Positions 27,105 to 35,825 of a stretch of DNA of 64,000 bases are shown piece by piece. A program made the position numbers and the translations under genes. Location: the NCBI RefSeq assembly GCF_014904695.1, contig NZ_JACXXN010000031.1, positions 1 to 64,000 of the forward strand, read 5' to 3'. This DNA comes from Nostoc sp. MG11. Its GTDB lineage: Bacteria > Cyanobacteriota > Cyanobacteriia > Cyanobacteriales > Nostocaceae. The notes under the pieces are model-generated. The model was given only the letters and a program-made list of their open reading frames with translations. It was not told the origin of the DNA and searched no databases. Positions within the stretch are counted from its first letter, which is position 1. Each line of letters opens with the position of its first letter.

Positions 27105-28271
27105 CTAAATACGCGACTTGACAAATTTCTCTAACCGATCCATCCCCTTTTCAATTGTTGCCATATCCGTGGCGTAGGAAAGGCGAATATTGTGATCAGC
27201 ACCAAAGGCGATTCCGGGAATGACTGCAACTTGGTGTTTTTCTAGTAAAGCGTCACAAAATTCCAAGGATTTTAGACCAGTTTTGCTGATGTCGGGAAAT
27301 AGATAAAAAGCGCCGTCTGGTTTTGCAGTACTCAATCCGGGAATGGTGTTAAGTCTGTCTAACATTACCTGTCGGCGTTTGGCGAAAGCTTGGCGCATTT
27401 CTTCTACACAGTCTTGGGAACCTTCCAAAGCAGCGATCGCCCCATATTGGGCAAATGTACACACGTTAGATGTACTATGTCCTTGGATGGTACTCGCGGC
27501 TTTAATAATCTCGGTTGGCCCGGCTAAATAGCCGATACGCCATCCTGTCATTGAGTAAGCTTTGGCAAACCCATTACTAATCAAGGTGCGGTCAAAAATT
27601 TCCTTACCAAGAGAACCGATGCTGATATGTTCTGCACCGTCGTAGAGAATCTTTTCGTAAATCTCGTCAGAGACAACAAAGATATCTGCATCAACTATTA
27701 CCTTAGCCAGTGCTTTGATTTCATCTGGCGTATAAACCATCCCTGTGGGATTGGATGGAGAGTTGAGGATAAATAGCTTTGTTTTAGGCGTGATTGCCTT
27801 GCGGAGTTGTTCGGGGGTAATTTTATAACCCGTTGTTGCATCTGTAGCGACAATTACTGGTATCCCACCTACTAAAGTTACCATTTCGGGATAACTAAGC
27901 CAGTAAGGAGCAGGGATGATTACTTCATCACCTGGATCAATGAGTGCCACCATCAAGTTGTATAGAGAATGTTTACCGCCGTTAGTGACGATGACATTCT
28001 CTGACTTGTAATCAAGACCGTTATCAGTTTTAAGCTTGTGGGCGATCGCATCCCTTAACTTTGGTTCTCCGGCGGCGGGGCCATACTTGGTTTTGCCTTC
28101 ATCCAAAGCTTTCGCTGCTGCGGCTTTGATATGCGCTGGGGTGTCAAAATCTGGTTCTCCAGCGCTAAAACTGCAAACATCTATGCCGTCTGCCTTCAGT
28201 GCCTTAGCCTTGGCTGCGATCGCTAAGGTCAAAGAAGGTGTTACCTTACTTACTCTTGCTGCCAGCTTCAT
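27105..28271 (-). CDS. aspC: Aspartate aminotransferase (class I, PLP-dependent)
   Basis: This 388-residue protein is a class I aminotransferase of the Ib aspartate type. Visible are [13 protein letters not shown] near 35, [16 protein letters not shown] near 65, [11 protein letters not shown] near 170, [14 protein letters not shown] near 205, and the PLP-lysine segment [20 protein letters not shown] near 230. The C-terminal [15 protein letters not shown] matches the substrate-carboxylate Arg region. It interconverts aspartate/2-oxoglutarate and oxaloacetate/glutamate in the cytoplasm (the Ib group may also accept prephenate). I chose ATG at 28271 (MKLAARVS), giving the usual length; an upstream GTG is less likely. 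Confidence 0.9.
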   Translation of the reverse strand: MKLAARVSKVTPSLTLAIAAKAKALKADGIDVCSFSAGEPDFDTPAHIKAAAAKALDEGKTKYGPAAGEPKLRDAIAHKLKTDNGLDYKSENVIVTNGGKHSLYNLMVALIDPGDEVIIPAPYWLSYPEMVTLVGGIPVIVATDATTGYKITPEQLRKAITPKTKLFILNSPSNPTGMVYTPDEIKALAKVIVDADIFVVSDEIYEKILYDGAEHISIGSLGKEIFDRTLISNGFAKAYSMTGWRIGYLAGPTEIIKAASTIQGHSTSNVCTFAQYGAIAALEGSQDCVEEMRQAFAKRRQVMLDRLNTIPGLSTAKPDGAFYLFPDISKTGLKSLEFCDALLEKHQVAVIPGIAFGADHNIRLSYATDMATIEKGMDRLEKFVKSRI

Positions 28272-28360
28272 TCTTACTTTTTTTGGCAAATCTTTCACTT
28301 ATATTAGGATATCCCAGAATCTCTACCGAGATTTGCCTTTTTAAAACTCTTTAATTAGTA

Positions 28361-28399
28361 GTCAGATCCCCGACTTCTCCAAGAAGTCGGGGATCTGAC
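28361..28399. terminator. Perfect 18-bp hairpin between minus-strand genes
   Basis: GTCAGATCCCCGACTTCT at 28361-28378 and its exact complement at 28382-28399 leave a 3-base loop. It lies 34 bases past the stop of the minus-strand gene at 28433. No U-run follows. The CCCCGACTTCTTGG fragment near 20101 suggests the sequence is also a dispersed repeat that has been put to use as a terminator. Confidence 0.65.
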
Positions 28400-28432
28400 C
28401 ACCCTCAAGCGTTTGAGCATATCTATGGGATT

Positions 28433-28765
28433 TTATTTGCTGCTTCCACTTCCCAAGTCTTGAGGAATCACTTCTGTTGCTCGCTTTTCCCTTTTGATAT
28501 CATCAGTAGTTTCTTGGACGTTGGCTTTTACTTTCTGGCGATCGCGAGTAGCATAATAAGGCTTGAAAGGCTCAGTTTGTGCTATTTTACGCTCTTTGGT
28601 GGCATAAAAAGGCTTAATTACTTCTAGCTTGTGCGTTTTTTCCGAATAATAACCATCTGCTTGAACTGAAGCCACAGGTAAGCTAACCAGCCAGATCAAT
28701 CCAGCTAGCACAGCTATCGTAATTTTGTGACTTAATTGATTAAATTTTCTCTGGATTTCCAACAT
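28433..28765 (-). CDS. Small exported protein with internal repeat
   Basis: This 110-residue protein has a signal sequence (ITIAVLAGLIWLVSLPVASV, cleavage near VQADG at about 37). The mature part holds two copies of a Tyr- and Lys-rich motif, IKPFYATKERK and FKPYYATRDRQK. It ends in an acidic/basic tail (DDIKREKRATEVIPQDLGSG). I do not recognise the family. It is likely periplasmic or thylakoid-lumenal and cyanobacterial in origin (a HIP1-like site lies in the gene). It appears monocistronic. Confidence 0.7.
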   Translation of the reverse strand: MLEIQRKFNQLSHKITIAVLAGLIWLVSLPVASVQADGYYSEKTHKLEVIKPFYATKERKIAQTEPFKPYYATRDRQKVKANVQETTDDIKREKRATEVIPQDLGSGSSK

Positions 28766-29088
28766 TGGAAAAACTTACTCCTGAATCTTTTCGCAAACGT
28801 TTAAATCGTAAAAAACTCTCATGGAGATAACGTCTTCCCCTAGGCTAGTTACATGTATATAAAAAGTGAGGTTAGGGGAATCAGGAAATAACGCAATATC
28901 ACGCAAGATTAGTATATTTTGTATTTATGCAATAGAGCTATTTTGTCAGTCTCTTATTTTGCTTAATACTTCAGTATATTTATTTAAGATATTAGCGATC
29001 GCCTGCTCCCATTCCAATACCTTCCGGTTAAAGAGGAAAGGCTTAAATCTACTTCTTATCCCTTTACCCATTAACCTTTTCCTAATTG
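28766..29088. other. Intergenic region, nothing recognised
   Basis: These 323 bases contain no convincing gene or repeat. They hold the promoter of the small exported protein (minus strand) and the region downstream of the HlyD-family gene, where a terminator is not obvious. One HIP1 site is present at about 28996. Confidence 0.35.
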
Positions 29089-30333
29089 CTAAAAAGGGGA
29101 AGACTTTGACTCTAGAAAGCGAACGTTTACACTCCTCCCTGCCAGACAAAAGCCAGAACTAGGGGTTTTCTGCCAATCAACTTTGATTCGTACTGTCGCT
29201 ACCCGTACTGGTAGTTGACGGCGGGTAATTTCTGGTGGTGGTTCTACAACATATTGCCCAACTTCAAAACGACCTGTACCTGCTCTGATTGTTTCTACTC
29301 GTCCTTTCCATTGAACATTACTTGAGTTATTAAGGTTGATTTGGGCTTCTTGTCCAACGACAAGTTTCGATGCTTCAGTCTCATTTATAAATGCATCTAT
29401 CCAAAGATTCTGACAGTTGAGTAATTGAATAATCGATTTATTAGCTTCGACTATTTCCTGTGGCTTAGAATCAATTGACCAGATCACGCCTGTTGTTGGT
29501 GCTATAACTAAGACGTTTTGTTGAGCCTGCAATTCTTTACTAGTAATGGATAGCTGTGACTGAATACTCTGGAGTTCTTTAGAGAGATTTTTTTCTTGTT
29601 GCTTTAGATCTGTTAACTCTACATCAAGTTCAAGAACGCGCGTTTCAGGATAGCTTGAGGTGCGAGTTCCTTCTAGCTGAAGTCCAGCTTTCGTTGCTTC
29701 TACGCTGAGATTGGCTTGCTCAATTTTTGACTGAGCTTCCTTGATTACAGCAGATGCTTGCTGTGCTCTTGCGATTTCGTTTTCGGCTCTGGAGATGGTC
29801 ACTGCTCCTTTCTTAGCTAAGCCAGCAAAGCGCTGAGCATCGGCAATCGCTACTTTTTCTGTGGCTCGTGATCGAGCTATTTCCCATTCATATTGTTTTT
29901 TCTGTTGACGGGCGTATTTGAGTTGAAGCGTTTTCTGGATAACTGTTTGTTGTTCAAATAAGTTCATTAATTTAGTTCGATTTTGAATTTGCTGTTTTAC
30001 CCCAGAGATTTGCTGTTGAATATCCTGTAGGCGAGTTTTTAATTGCTGCTTCTCAATTATGAGGACTGATACTCGTGGATTTTCGACAGTAGATTTAATT
30101 GTGCCGATTTGTGTACCTTTTTCAAGTTGGTTGCTCAACTTAAGTTTCTCGCTTTTCAACTCTAGCTCGCCTGGGATGGATGCCCGCACAAAAATGATTT
30201 CACCGTTAACAAAAGCTTGTACACTAAGAATTTGCGAAAAGTTGCGTCTCAGCCTAATTCCAATAACAGCCAGACAGCTAAGGACTAGAATCGAAAGGAT
30301 AATTTTTCCTGAAGCTGTTTTAATTAATTTCAT
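29089..30333 (-). CDS. HlyD-family membrane fusion (periplasmic adaptor) protein
   Basis: This 414-residue protein has one N-terminal membrane anchor (IILSILVLSCLAVIGIRL, about 12-29). Next comes the first half of a barrel-sandwich domain (VNGEIIFVRASIPGELELK), a long coiled coil rich in Gln and Lys (about 90-270, for example QQKKQYEWEIARSRATEK), the second lipoyl half (NVLVIAPTTGVIWSID) and beta-barrel segments up to SGFCLAGRSVNVRF. It belongs to the HlyD/EmrA-type adaptors. No ABC or RND partner is adjacent; instead the upstream gene in the same direction, 159 bases away, encodes a flavin-type membrane protein, so the two may work together in export or polymer assembly. Confidence 0.85.
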   Translation of the reverse strand: MKLIKTASGKIILSILVLSCLAVIGIRLRRNFSQILSVQAFVNGEIIFVRASIPGELELKSEKLKLSNQLEKGTQIGTIKSTVENPRVSVLIIEKQQLKTRLQDIQQQISGVKQQIQNRTKLMNLFEQQTVIQKTLQLKYARQQKKQYEWEIARSRATEKVAIADAQRFAGLAKKGAVTISRAENEIARAQQASAVIKEAQSKIEQANLSVEATKAGLQLEGTRTSSYPETRVLELDVELTDLKQQEKNLSKELQSIQSQLSITSKELQAQQNVLVIAPTTGVIWSIDSKPQEIVEANKSIIQLLNCQNLWIDAFINETEASKLVVGQEAQINLNNSSNVQWKGRVETIRAGTGRFEVGQYVVEPPPEITRRQLPVRVATVRIKVDWQKTPSSGFCLAGRSVNVRFLESKSSPF

Positions 30334-30492
30334 GAAACAAATGGCAGAAAATTATCAGTTCGCAATTGCTTTAAATTTTAGTTAGTTTTCGCGCATACTA
30401 TTTAGACTATTTAGGGTATTTAGAAAACCAGCTTCCACTATGTAACAGAACGTAATTTCATTCCTTAAGTAACAAACTCGCTTTTGGGCATA

Positions 30493-31785
30493 TCAAGAAT
30501 CCCAGGTAGCTCCATAAGCTGGAATACCTTTCCCCAAACAAGTCTCGATCACCTTTTTAGTAACTACTTTGTTGGATACACAAAACACAGCTTGCGCTCT
30601 AAAATCTCGAACGGCTTGAATAGCTAGCTGCTCTACATTTGGTCTACCATGCATTCCTGTATCGAAAATATTGCAACGAGGATGAGAGTCAAGCAAAGAC
30701 CAAAGCCTTTCGCCGTAAGTTTGTTCGTGGTCGTTACCGATCCACACAATACAAAGTTTATGATTATTTTCTATCACATGAGGTATGACTGGTGCAATTC
30801 CTGCTCCAGTTGCGATTACAACTACCCGTGAATAAGCGTTAATTGAGAACATAAAACCAGGAGGCTTGACTCGACGAACCCATAGTCGTTTGGGCAAATT
30901 TCCTTTTTCAACTTGCCGAATCAAATTTTTAGTCCAGTCGCCTACCGCGCCGATTATTAAATGAATTTCTGATTCGGCTGTTTGTTCGCTGAAACTCGTT
31001 CCTGCAACAGAAAAGGAATGCCATTCAATACCATCTAGACTAATTCGAGCAAACGTCCCTACATCAGCCCTTCCTGGAAGAGTTACAACTAAAACCCCAA
31101 CAGAAGGACAATGCATCGTAAAATTATCAAAACACTGCACGCTTATCCAAGGCAAAAATATACTGAAAATCATCAGCGCGAGCATCAGTAAAACTGGATT
31201 AGTTAATAAAGTTTCTAGAGGATAAGTTTGGTTGAGAGCGATGATAAATTGAAATCTAATTTGATGCAAGACGAGAATACCCAAACAAGACCATCCCAGA
31301 TAGCGATGGCTTATTTCAAACGTGTCATGGAACTTATGGCGTAATGGGGGAATAGCGGTGAGGATAATAATAAATAAAAGTGTTAAAAGTATACTGGATG
31401 TAGCGATTGATATGGGATCGCTGGATGTAGCCATTGATAGAGGATCGCTTGGGTTTCCCAACTGCTGCAATACATCAACAATTAGCCACAAAAAACCCCA
31501 AGTAGCACATGAGGTGTGAACGCCACCGATATAATGAACGCCACTATTAAGATAGTATTTGCCATAAACAATCTTTACCGAAGTCCATACTGCCAAACGA
31601 TACAATAAATGCAAAATCAGTTCATTACGGACTAAAATCGCTACTAGTATATTACTGACACTAAAAATTGCCGTTGAAATGTCAGTCAAATATATTGTTT
31701 GGTAAAAAATATCTAAAAGTAAAATATTGACTAGGGAAACCAAAATCCACCAAAAAACATGCATATTAAAGTTTTGCTTGAACAT
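30493..31785 (-). CDS. TmpA-like membrane flavoprotein (ferric reductase-like)
   Basis: This 430-residue protein has about six N-terminal transmembrane helices (residues 10-220), with RNELILHLLYRLAVW near 53-67, GGVHTSCATWGFLWLIV near 85-101 and SHRYLGWSCLGILVLHQIRF near 165-184. A cytoplasmic reductase-like half follows with an FAD-domain-like strand (WHSFSVAGTSF), VVVIATGAGIAPVIPHVI (nucleotide-binding loop) and a C-terminal VFCVSNKVVTKKVIE. This layout is that of the TmpA/ferric-reductase-like family known from fungi and some bacteria. The typical haem-binding His pairs are not clear. I chose ATG 31785, eight bases after AGGAG, over an upstream TTG. Electron donor and acceptor are unknown. 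Confidence 0.7.
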   Translation of the reverse strand: MFKQNFNMHVFWWILVSLVNILLLDIFYQTIYLTDISTAIFSVSNILVAILVRNELILHLLYRLAVWTSVKIVYGKYYLNSGVHYIGGVHTSCATWGFLWLIVDVLQQLGNPSDPLSMATSSDPISIATSSILLTLLFIIILTAIPPLRHKFHDTFEISHRYLGWSCLGILVLHQIRFQFIIALNQTYPLETLLTNPVLLMLALMIFSIFLPWISVQCFDNFTMHCPSVGVLVVTLPGRADVGTFARISLDGIEWHSFSVAGTSFSEQTAESEIHLIIGAVGDWTKNLIRQVEKGNLPKRLWVRRVKPPGFMFSINAYSRVVVIATGAGIAPVIPHVIENNHKLCIVWIGNDHEQTYGERLWSLLDSHPRCNIFDTGMHGRPNVEQLAIQAVRDFRAQAVFCVSNKVVTKKVIETCLGKGIPAYGATWDS

Positions 31786-31888
31786 AAATATGTCTCCTGA
31801 GGTCAAGTTTAAATAACACCCCAGCTAAATCAAAGGTGGAATATCATTTGAAGTAGAACAAGATGTAAAATAGCTTCTCTTGGGGCGT

Positions 31889-32068
31889 TTATAAGCGAGC
31901 TTTTCTTCCGGCTAACTTGGTTTTTTGACGTGATTTCTTACACTCAATGATGGTCTGTTCATAGATAGCGGTAAACTTTGGTAGTAAGGCTTCAAAGGTT
32001 TCACGGTTCAGTCCGTTCATCGCTCTCAACAATTAGTCTTGCTTGAGAATACGCTCAAACTTTAGCAT
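31889..32068 (-). pseudogene. N-terminal fragment of an IS5-type transposase
   Basis: The minus strand reads MLKFERILKQD, an in-frame TAA, then LLRAMNGLNRETFEALLPKF, TAIYEQTIIECKKSRQKTK and LAGRKARL before a stop. This is the N-terminal part of DDE transposases of the IS5/ISL2 type. The catalytic domain is absent. It lies in a 418-base spacer that otherwise contains only AT-rich sequence. Confidence 0.7.
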
Positions 32069-32224
32069 CTTCTTATCCCAACTTGCTTGGTTTAACGTCT
32101 ATTCTCTGCCTATTTGCCAACAAGTTTGTTAGTTAAGGGTCAAGAGTCAAGAGTTATTATTCTCCCCCTGCGCCTCTGCCCCCTAACTACAAAAATACTG
32201 TGACGGATTTTGATTTTGAAGTTT

Positions 32225-33307
32225 TTAAGCTATGGTCACATCGGGTGATAAATAAACATCTTGAATGGCGTGAAATAGTTTCACCCCTTCTTCAAACGGA
32301 CGCTGGAAAGTTTTGCGCCCAGAAATCAAGCCTGTACCACCAGCTCGTTTGTTAATCACAGCGGTACGAACTGCTTCTGCGAAGTCATTTTTACCAGTCG
32401 CCCCACCAGAATTAATTAGTCCTGCACGTCCAGAGTAGCAATTGAGTACCTGGTAACGAGTTAAATCAATTGGGTGGTCGGTTGTCAATTCTGTGTAAAC
32501 CCGTTCGTCGGTTTTGCCGTAACTCTTTCCAGTGGCTTTAGCGACTGCACCGTAACCATTATTGCATTCGGGTAACTTTTGTTTGATGATATCAGCTTCA
32601 ATCGTCACACCCAAATGATTCGCTTGTCCGGTGAGGTCAGCGGCAATGTGATAATCTTTATCTTGTTTGAAAGCGTTGTTACGCAGATAGCACCAGAGAA
32701 TAGTTACTAAACCAAGTTCATGAGCGCGTTTAAAAGCTTTGCTGACTTCTTGAATTTGTCTGGTAGATTGGTCTGAACCAAAGTAAATTGTCGCACCCAC
32801 TGCTGCTGCACCCAAATTCCAAGCTTGTTCGACATCAGCAAACAATACTTGGTCAAATTGATTGGGGAAAGTCAACAGTTCGTTGTGATTTATTTTGACG
32901 ATAAAGGGGATTTTGTGGGCATATTTGCGTGATACACTACCCAATACTCCCAAAGTAGTGGCTACAGCATTACACTCCGCTGCGATCGCCAGCTTGACAA
33001 TATTTTCTGGGTCAAAGTAAATCGGATTGGGTGCAAAAGATGCACCTGCTGAGTGTTCAATGCCTTGGTCTACTGGTAAAATTGACAGATAGCCAGTATT
33101 AGCTAAACGACCAGTAGAGTAAAGTTGCTGGAGATTACGCAATACTTGAGGATTGCGATCGCTAATTGTCCAAACTCGCTCCACAAAGTCTGGCCCCGGC
33201 AAATGTAGTAAATCCTGAGAAACTTTTGCCTTGTAAGTGAGCAAGTCTTGTGCTTCTTTACCTAGCAAGGATTCGATAGAATTAGGCGCAGATAGCGTTG
33301 TCGTCAT
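32225..33307 (-). CDS. fbaB: Class I fructose-bisphosphate aldolase (DhnA type)
   Basis: This 360-residue protein belongs to the archaeal/DhnA-type class I aldolases, which use a Schiff-base lysine rather than zinc. Signs are [20 protein letters not shown] at about 75-94, [13 protein letters not shown] near 135, [15 protein letters not shown] near 167, and the likely Schiff-base Lys242 in [11 protein letters not shown]. The later [15 protein letters not shown] and [15 protein letters not shown] contact phosphate. It splits fructose 1,6-bisphosphate in glycolysis or makes it in the Calvin cycle and gluconeogenesis. ATG start, normal length, monocistronic. Confidence 0.92.
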   Translation of the reverse strand: MTTTLSAPNSIESLLGKEAQDLLTYKAKVSQDLLHLPGPDFVERVWTISDRNPQVLRNLQQLYSTGRLANTGYLSILPVDQGIEHSAGASFAPNPIYFDPENIVKLAIAAECNAVATTLGVLGSVSRKYAHKIPFIVKINHNELLTFPNQFDQVLFADVEQAWNLGAAAVGATIYFGSDQSTRQIQEVSKAFKRAHELGLVTILWCYLRNNAFKQDKDYHIAADLTGQANHLGVTIEADIIKQKLPECNNGYGAVAKATGKSYGKTDERVYTELTTDHPIDLTRYQVLNCYSGRAGLINSGGATGKNDFAEAVRTAVINKRAGGTGLISGRKTFQRPFEEGVKLFHAIQDVYLSPDVTIA

Positions 33308-33515
33308 AGCGCTTTCCTTAAAACTTGAGCAAATGACCTTGTCTTTAAGGTAGCATTTTGATGATGATCGCAGTCTTAGCTAATTTTTTATTTAAGTCCG
33401 ATCGCTCCTGACAATGACTTCGCGGGTATGATGGCGATTGTATATCTACAAAATTAATCGAACTGGGTAGACGCAATACAGTAATCAAATAATTTTCACA
33501 ATTTAGATAACATTT

Positions 33516-34829
33516 CTATAAATACTCTCTATTTAAATCCGACCATTTTTTTATACCATCTTTAAACGTTAACCATTCCTTATAAACTTCTCCAAATAAT
33601 GGATCTTTTTTAGCATAGTATTTCAATAGTTTATCTGTTTCTTCTTTGGCTCTTATCAAAATTTCCCTCTTAAATGGTTTTAGTTTAATGCCCAGTGACT
33701 TTAGTTCTTGTAATTTTTCACTATTTTTCTGATCGTATTCAGCTAATATTTTTATATGAGTTTCAAGACAAACAGCTTTAAATATTTCTTGATATTTTTT
33801 CGGTAAGTCTTTCCAGGCATCTGTATTAACCTGTATATCATAGGTCGTACCTGGTTCCCACCAACCTGGATAGTAGTAATATTTAAATACATTATGTAGT
33901 CCCAATTGAAAATCATCATATGGTCCAATCCACTCAGCAGCATCAAGTGTTTTGTCTCTGACTTTATCTGCAATTTGATTAATCGCAATTCTGAAACCTA
34001 AGTCTTTCTCTGTTTTGACACGCAATTCTCGTAACACATCTCCTCCTAGTCCAGGAATACGCATGGTTATGGCATTGAAATCTTCTATTGAGTTGATTTC
34101 TTTGTTAAACCATCCTCCCATTTGTGCCCCTATAGCTCCTGCTGGAAAGGGAATCACATTTAAGTCTAATCTTGGATAGATTTTTTGCATAAAAGTCAAG
34201 TCATCGTCAGGCTTATCTTTGTAATAAAGCCAAGCATTTTGTTCTTGAGGATTTAGGCCAAAAGGGATGGCACAACCAAAAAAGAGAACTCTGAATCTTT
34301 CACTGTTGTAGTAGACCCCACTGTAGCCACATTCTATCTTTCCATTGCTAACATCTTTGAGTATTTCTTCTGTATCTCCAGTGCTAACTAGGTCAATAGT
34401 AAAGTTACCATCTGTCATAACCTTGATGCGATCGCGGATCATTCCTGGAGCTTTCCAAAGTATCAAGTTCTTGGTATCTTCACCCAAACGGCTAACCATT
34501 TTCCAAGTAATACGTGGGTGATTTTTACTAGCAAACCAACCAGCAGTTAGTCCCACCGATGTACCGATAGCTGTAGGGATAAAAGCTCTGCGAGACATCC
34601 GCAACGATGGTAATCTGTCTTGAATTGGTGCTTTTATATGAGGATTTAAGCCAAGATGAACGTTGACAACGTTGCCATTTGAACTGCTATGTGTTTGATT
34701 CTGATTATTATCATTACCAATAGCAGCTTGCATTCCGCCGTCTACCGTTGAATCTTCAGTATTTTGCCGGATACTAGGCTCAGATTTTGGTGGTGAATTG
34801 TTGGAGTCAGGCGATGGTAATTGGCTCAC
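33516..34829 (-). CDS. DctP-like binding protein with N-terminal GGMQAAIGN extension
   Basis: Residues about 105-437 match TRAP-type DctP solute receptors: LWKAPGMIRDRIKVMTDGNF, IECGYSGVYY, NVIPFPAGAIGAQMGGWFN, MRIPGLGGDVLREL and AAEWIGPYDDFQLGLHNV. The N-terminus is abnormal: 75 polar residues carry GGMQAAIGNDNNQNQ (31-45), and only then comes a Tat-like signal or anchor (MSRRAFIPTAIGTSVGL, from about 78). No DctQ or DctM permease gene is adjacent. Twelve bases upstream ends a small gene with the same GGMQAAIGN motif, so the two are probably one operon and may interact through it. The binding domain may serve as a sensor or effector rather than a transporter part; that is inference. Confidence 0.8.
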   Translation of the reverse strand: MSQLPSPDSNNSPPKSEPSIRQNTEDSTVDGGMQAAIGNDNNQNQTHSSSNGNVVNVHLGLNPHIKAPIQDRLPSLRMSRRAFIPTAIGTSVGLTAGWFASKNHPRITWKMVSRLGEDTKNLILWKAPGMIRDRIKVMTDGNFTIDLVSTGDTEEILKDVSNGKIECGYSGVYYNSERFRVLFFGCAIPFGLNPQEQNAWLYYKDKPDDDLTFMQKIYPRLDLNVIPFPAGAIGAQMGGWFNKEINSIEDFNAITMRIPGLGGDVLRELRVKTEKDLGFRIAINQIADKVRDKTLDAAEWIGPYDDFQLGLHNVFKYYYYPGWWEPGTTYDIQVNTDAWKDLPKKYQEIFKAVCLETHIKILAEYDQKNSEKLQELKSLGIKLKPFKREILIRAKEETDKLLKYYAKKDPLFGEVYKEWLTFKDGIKKWSDLNREYL

Positions 34830-34841
34830 AGGGTAACTCTG

Positions 34842-35267
34842 CTAAAGTCCAAAGAAAGATTTTGCAACATTTAACCAACCCAATAGTTGACCTAAAATAG
34901 GTTGAACTTTTTCTACAAGTCCTTGACCTGCATTGAGAGTTTTACTTGCATCTTCAAGGGTTTCTGTCATTCGTTTCAGGTTCCCCGCAGCCAATTGCTT
35001 GTCAGGCTCTTTCTGCTGAACCTCATCAACTGCAGCTCCTAATCGATTGCTGGCTTTTTGCTTAATATCTTCAGGTAAAGTAGACCCTTGAAGAATCTGC
35101 TGAATTTCCCCTAGCAATCTGAGTACATCTTCTTGAGAAAGTGTTTTTTGTGCAGGTACAGTCTGAGCTTGCATATTCTGCTGGTTATTATTACCGATAG
35201 CTGCTTGCATTCCGCCAGACATTTGACCTGTATTGGATTGTGAAATACCGCCTGGATTGCTGGTCAT
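34842..35267 (-). CDS. Small protein sharing the GGMQAAIGN motif with the DctP-like protein
   Basis: This 141-residue protein starts with a Gly/Asn/Gln-rich segment containing GGMQAAIGNNNQQNM (18-32), almost identical to the N-terminal motif of the next gene's product. Residues 42-110 are predicted helical and charged (TLSQEDVLRLLGEIQQILQG, AAGNLKRMTETLEDASKTL). The C-terminal 25 residues are hydrophobic (VQPILGQLLGWLNVAKSFFG), enough for a membrane-inserting helix. I do not recognise a named family. It is the first gene of a likely two-gene operon, 12 bases before the DctP-like gene. The motif recalls short amyloid-type signalling motifs (see findings). Confidence 0.75.
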   Translation of the reverse strand: MTSNPGGISQSNTGQMSGGMQAAIGNNNQQNMQAQTVPAQKTLSQEDVLRLLGEIQQILQGSTLPEDIKQKASNRLGAAVDEVQQKEPDKQLAAGNLKRMTETLEDASKTLNAGQGLVEKVQPILGQLLGWLNVAKSFFGL

Positions 35268-35571
35268 TTAAATCTTCCTAGTGTTAATCATTGGTACGAA
35301 CAACTTTATAAATTTGCTTTTTGTATACGTAAACTACCTACAATAAGATAACTGCGGTTTAACTGGCGATGATAGTGTTATTTTCAGTATAATACCCTTG
35401 TTATAGGATACTATACGGTGTTGTTATAAGTATATATTCGGACGTAAACATTAGGAGCATTAGGTTTGATTTTGACTAGCGATCGCAGCTTTTATTTATC
35501 CAAACTCTATTTTCAAACTATGTCTAATCAAGACGCCAAAATCAACTTAATTTAATGGGTACAACAAAATA
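35268..35571. other. Upstream region of the GGMQAAIGN operon
   Basis: These 304 bases are AT-rich and should hold the promoter of the minus-strand operon. One HIP1 site occurs at about 35480. No gene or repeat is apparent before the repeat element beginning at 35572. Confidence 0.4.
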
Positions 35572-35734
35572 GGGCATTGCTGAATTGAAGTATGAAATTT
35601 AAAAACTTAACATCTTAAACTCTTACTCTCTGCGCCTCTGTCTTGAAAAGTTTCCTACGGCGGGAAACCCGCCTACAGAACTTTTCGCTGCGTCTCTGCG
35701 TGAGGTAAATTCATACCTGGATTCAGCAACGCCC
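35572..35734. repeat. Repeat element, GGGCRTTGCTGAAT-end family, complete copy
   Basis: The 163-bp element has ends GGGCATTGCTGAATTGAAG and, inverted, GGGCGTTGCTGAATCCAGG, both followed by TATGAA. Inside are TCTTACTCTCTGCGCCTCTG and, inverted, TTTTCGCTGCGTCTCTGCG around a GC-rich hairpin (CCTACGGCGGGAAACCCGCC). There is no coding capacity. A partial copy lies at 8404-8554 and a variant at 24695-24883. Confidence 0.85.
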
Positions 35735-35754
35735 AAAATAGAAGTTTTGAATAT

Positions 35755-35786
35755 AAAAAAATCCTCTCCGTTATTTGGAGAGGGAT
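35755..35786 (-). terminator. Terminator of the Pro-rich membrane protein gene
   Basis: On the minus strand, ATCCCTCTCC and GGAGAGGAT form a hairpin around AAATAAC, followed directly by TTTTTT. It lies 40 bases past the stop codon of the gene at 35826-36521. The form is that of a good intrinsic terminator. Confidence 0.8.
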
Positions 35787-35825
35787 ACTAATTAAAATTT
35801 AGAGTTGTCTGCTTTTTTCTAACTG

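Noticed and set aside
33516-34829. DctP-like protein as part of a TRAP transporter
   Set aside because: No DctQ or DctM gene is adjacent, and the N-terminal extension precedes the export signal, which does not fit a free periplasmic receptor.
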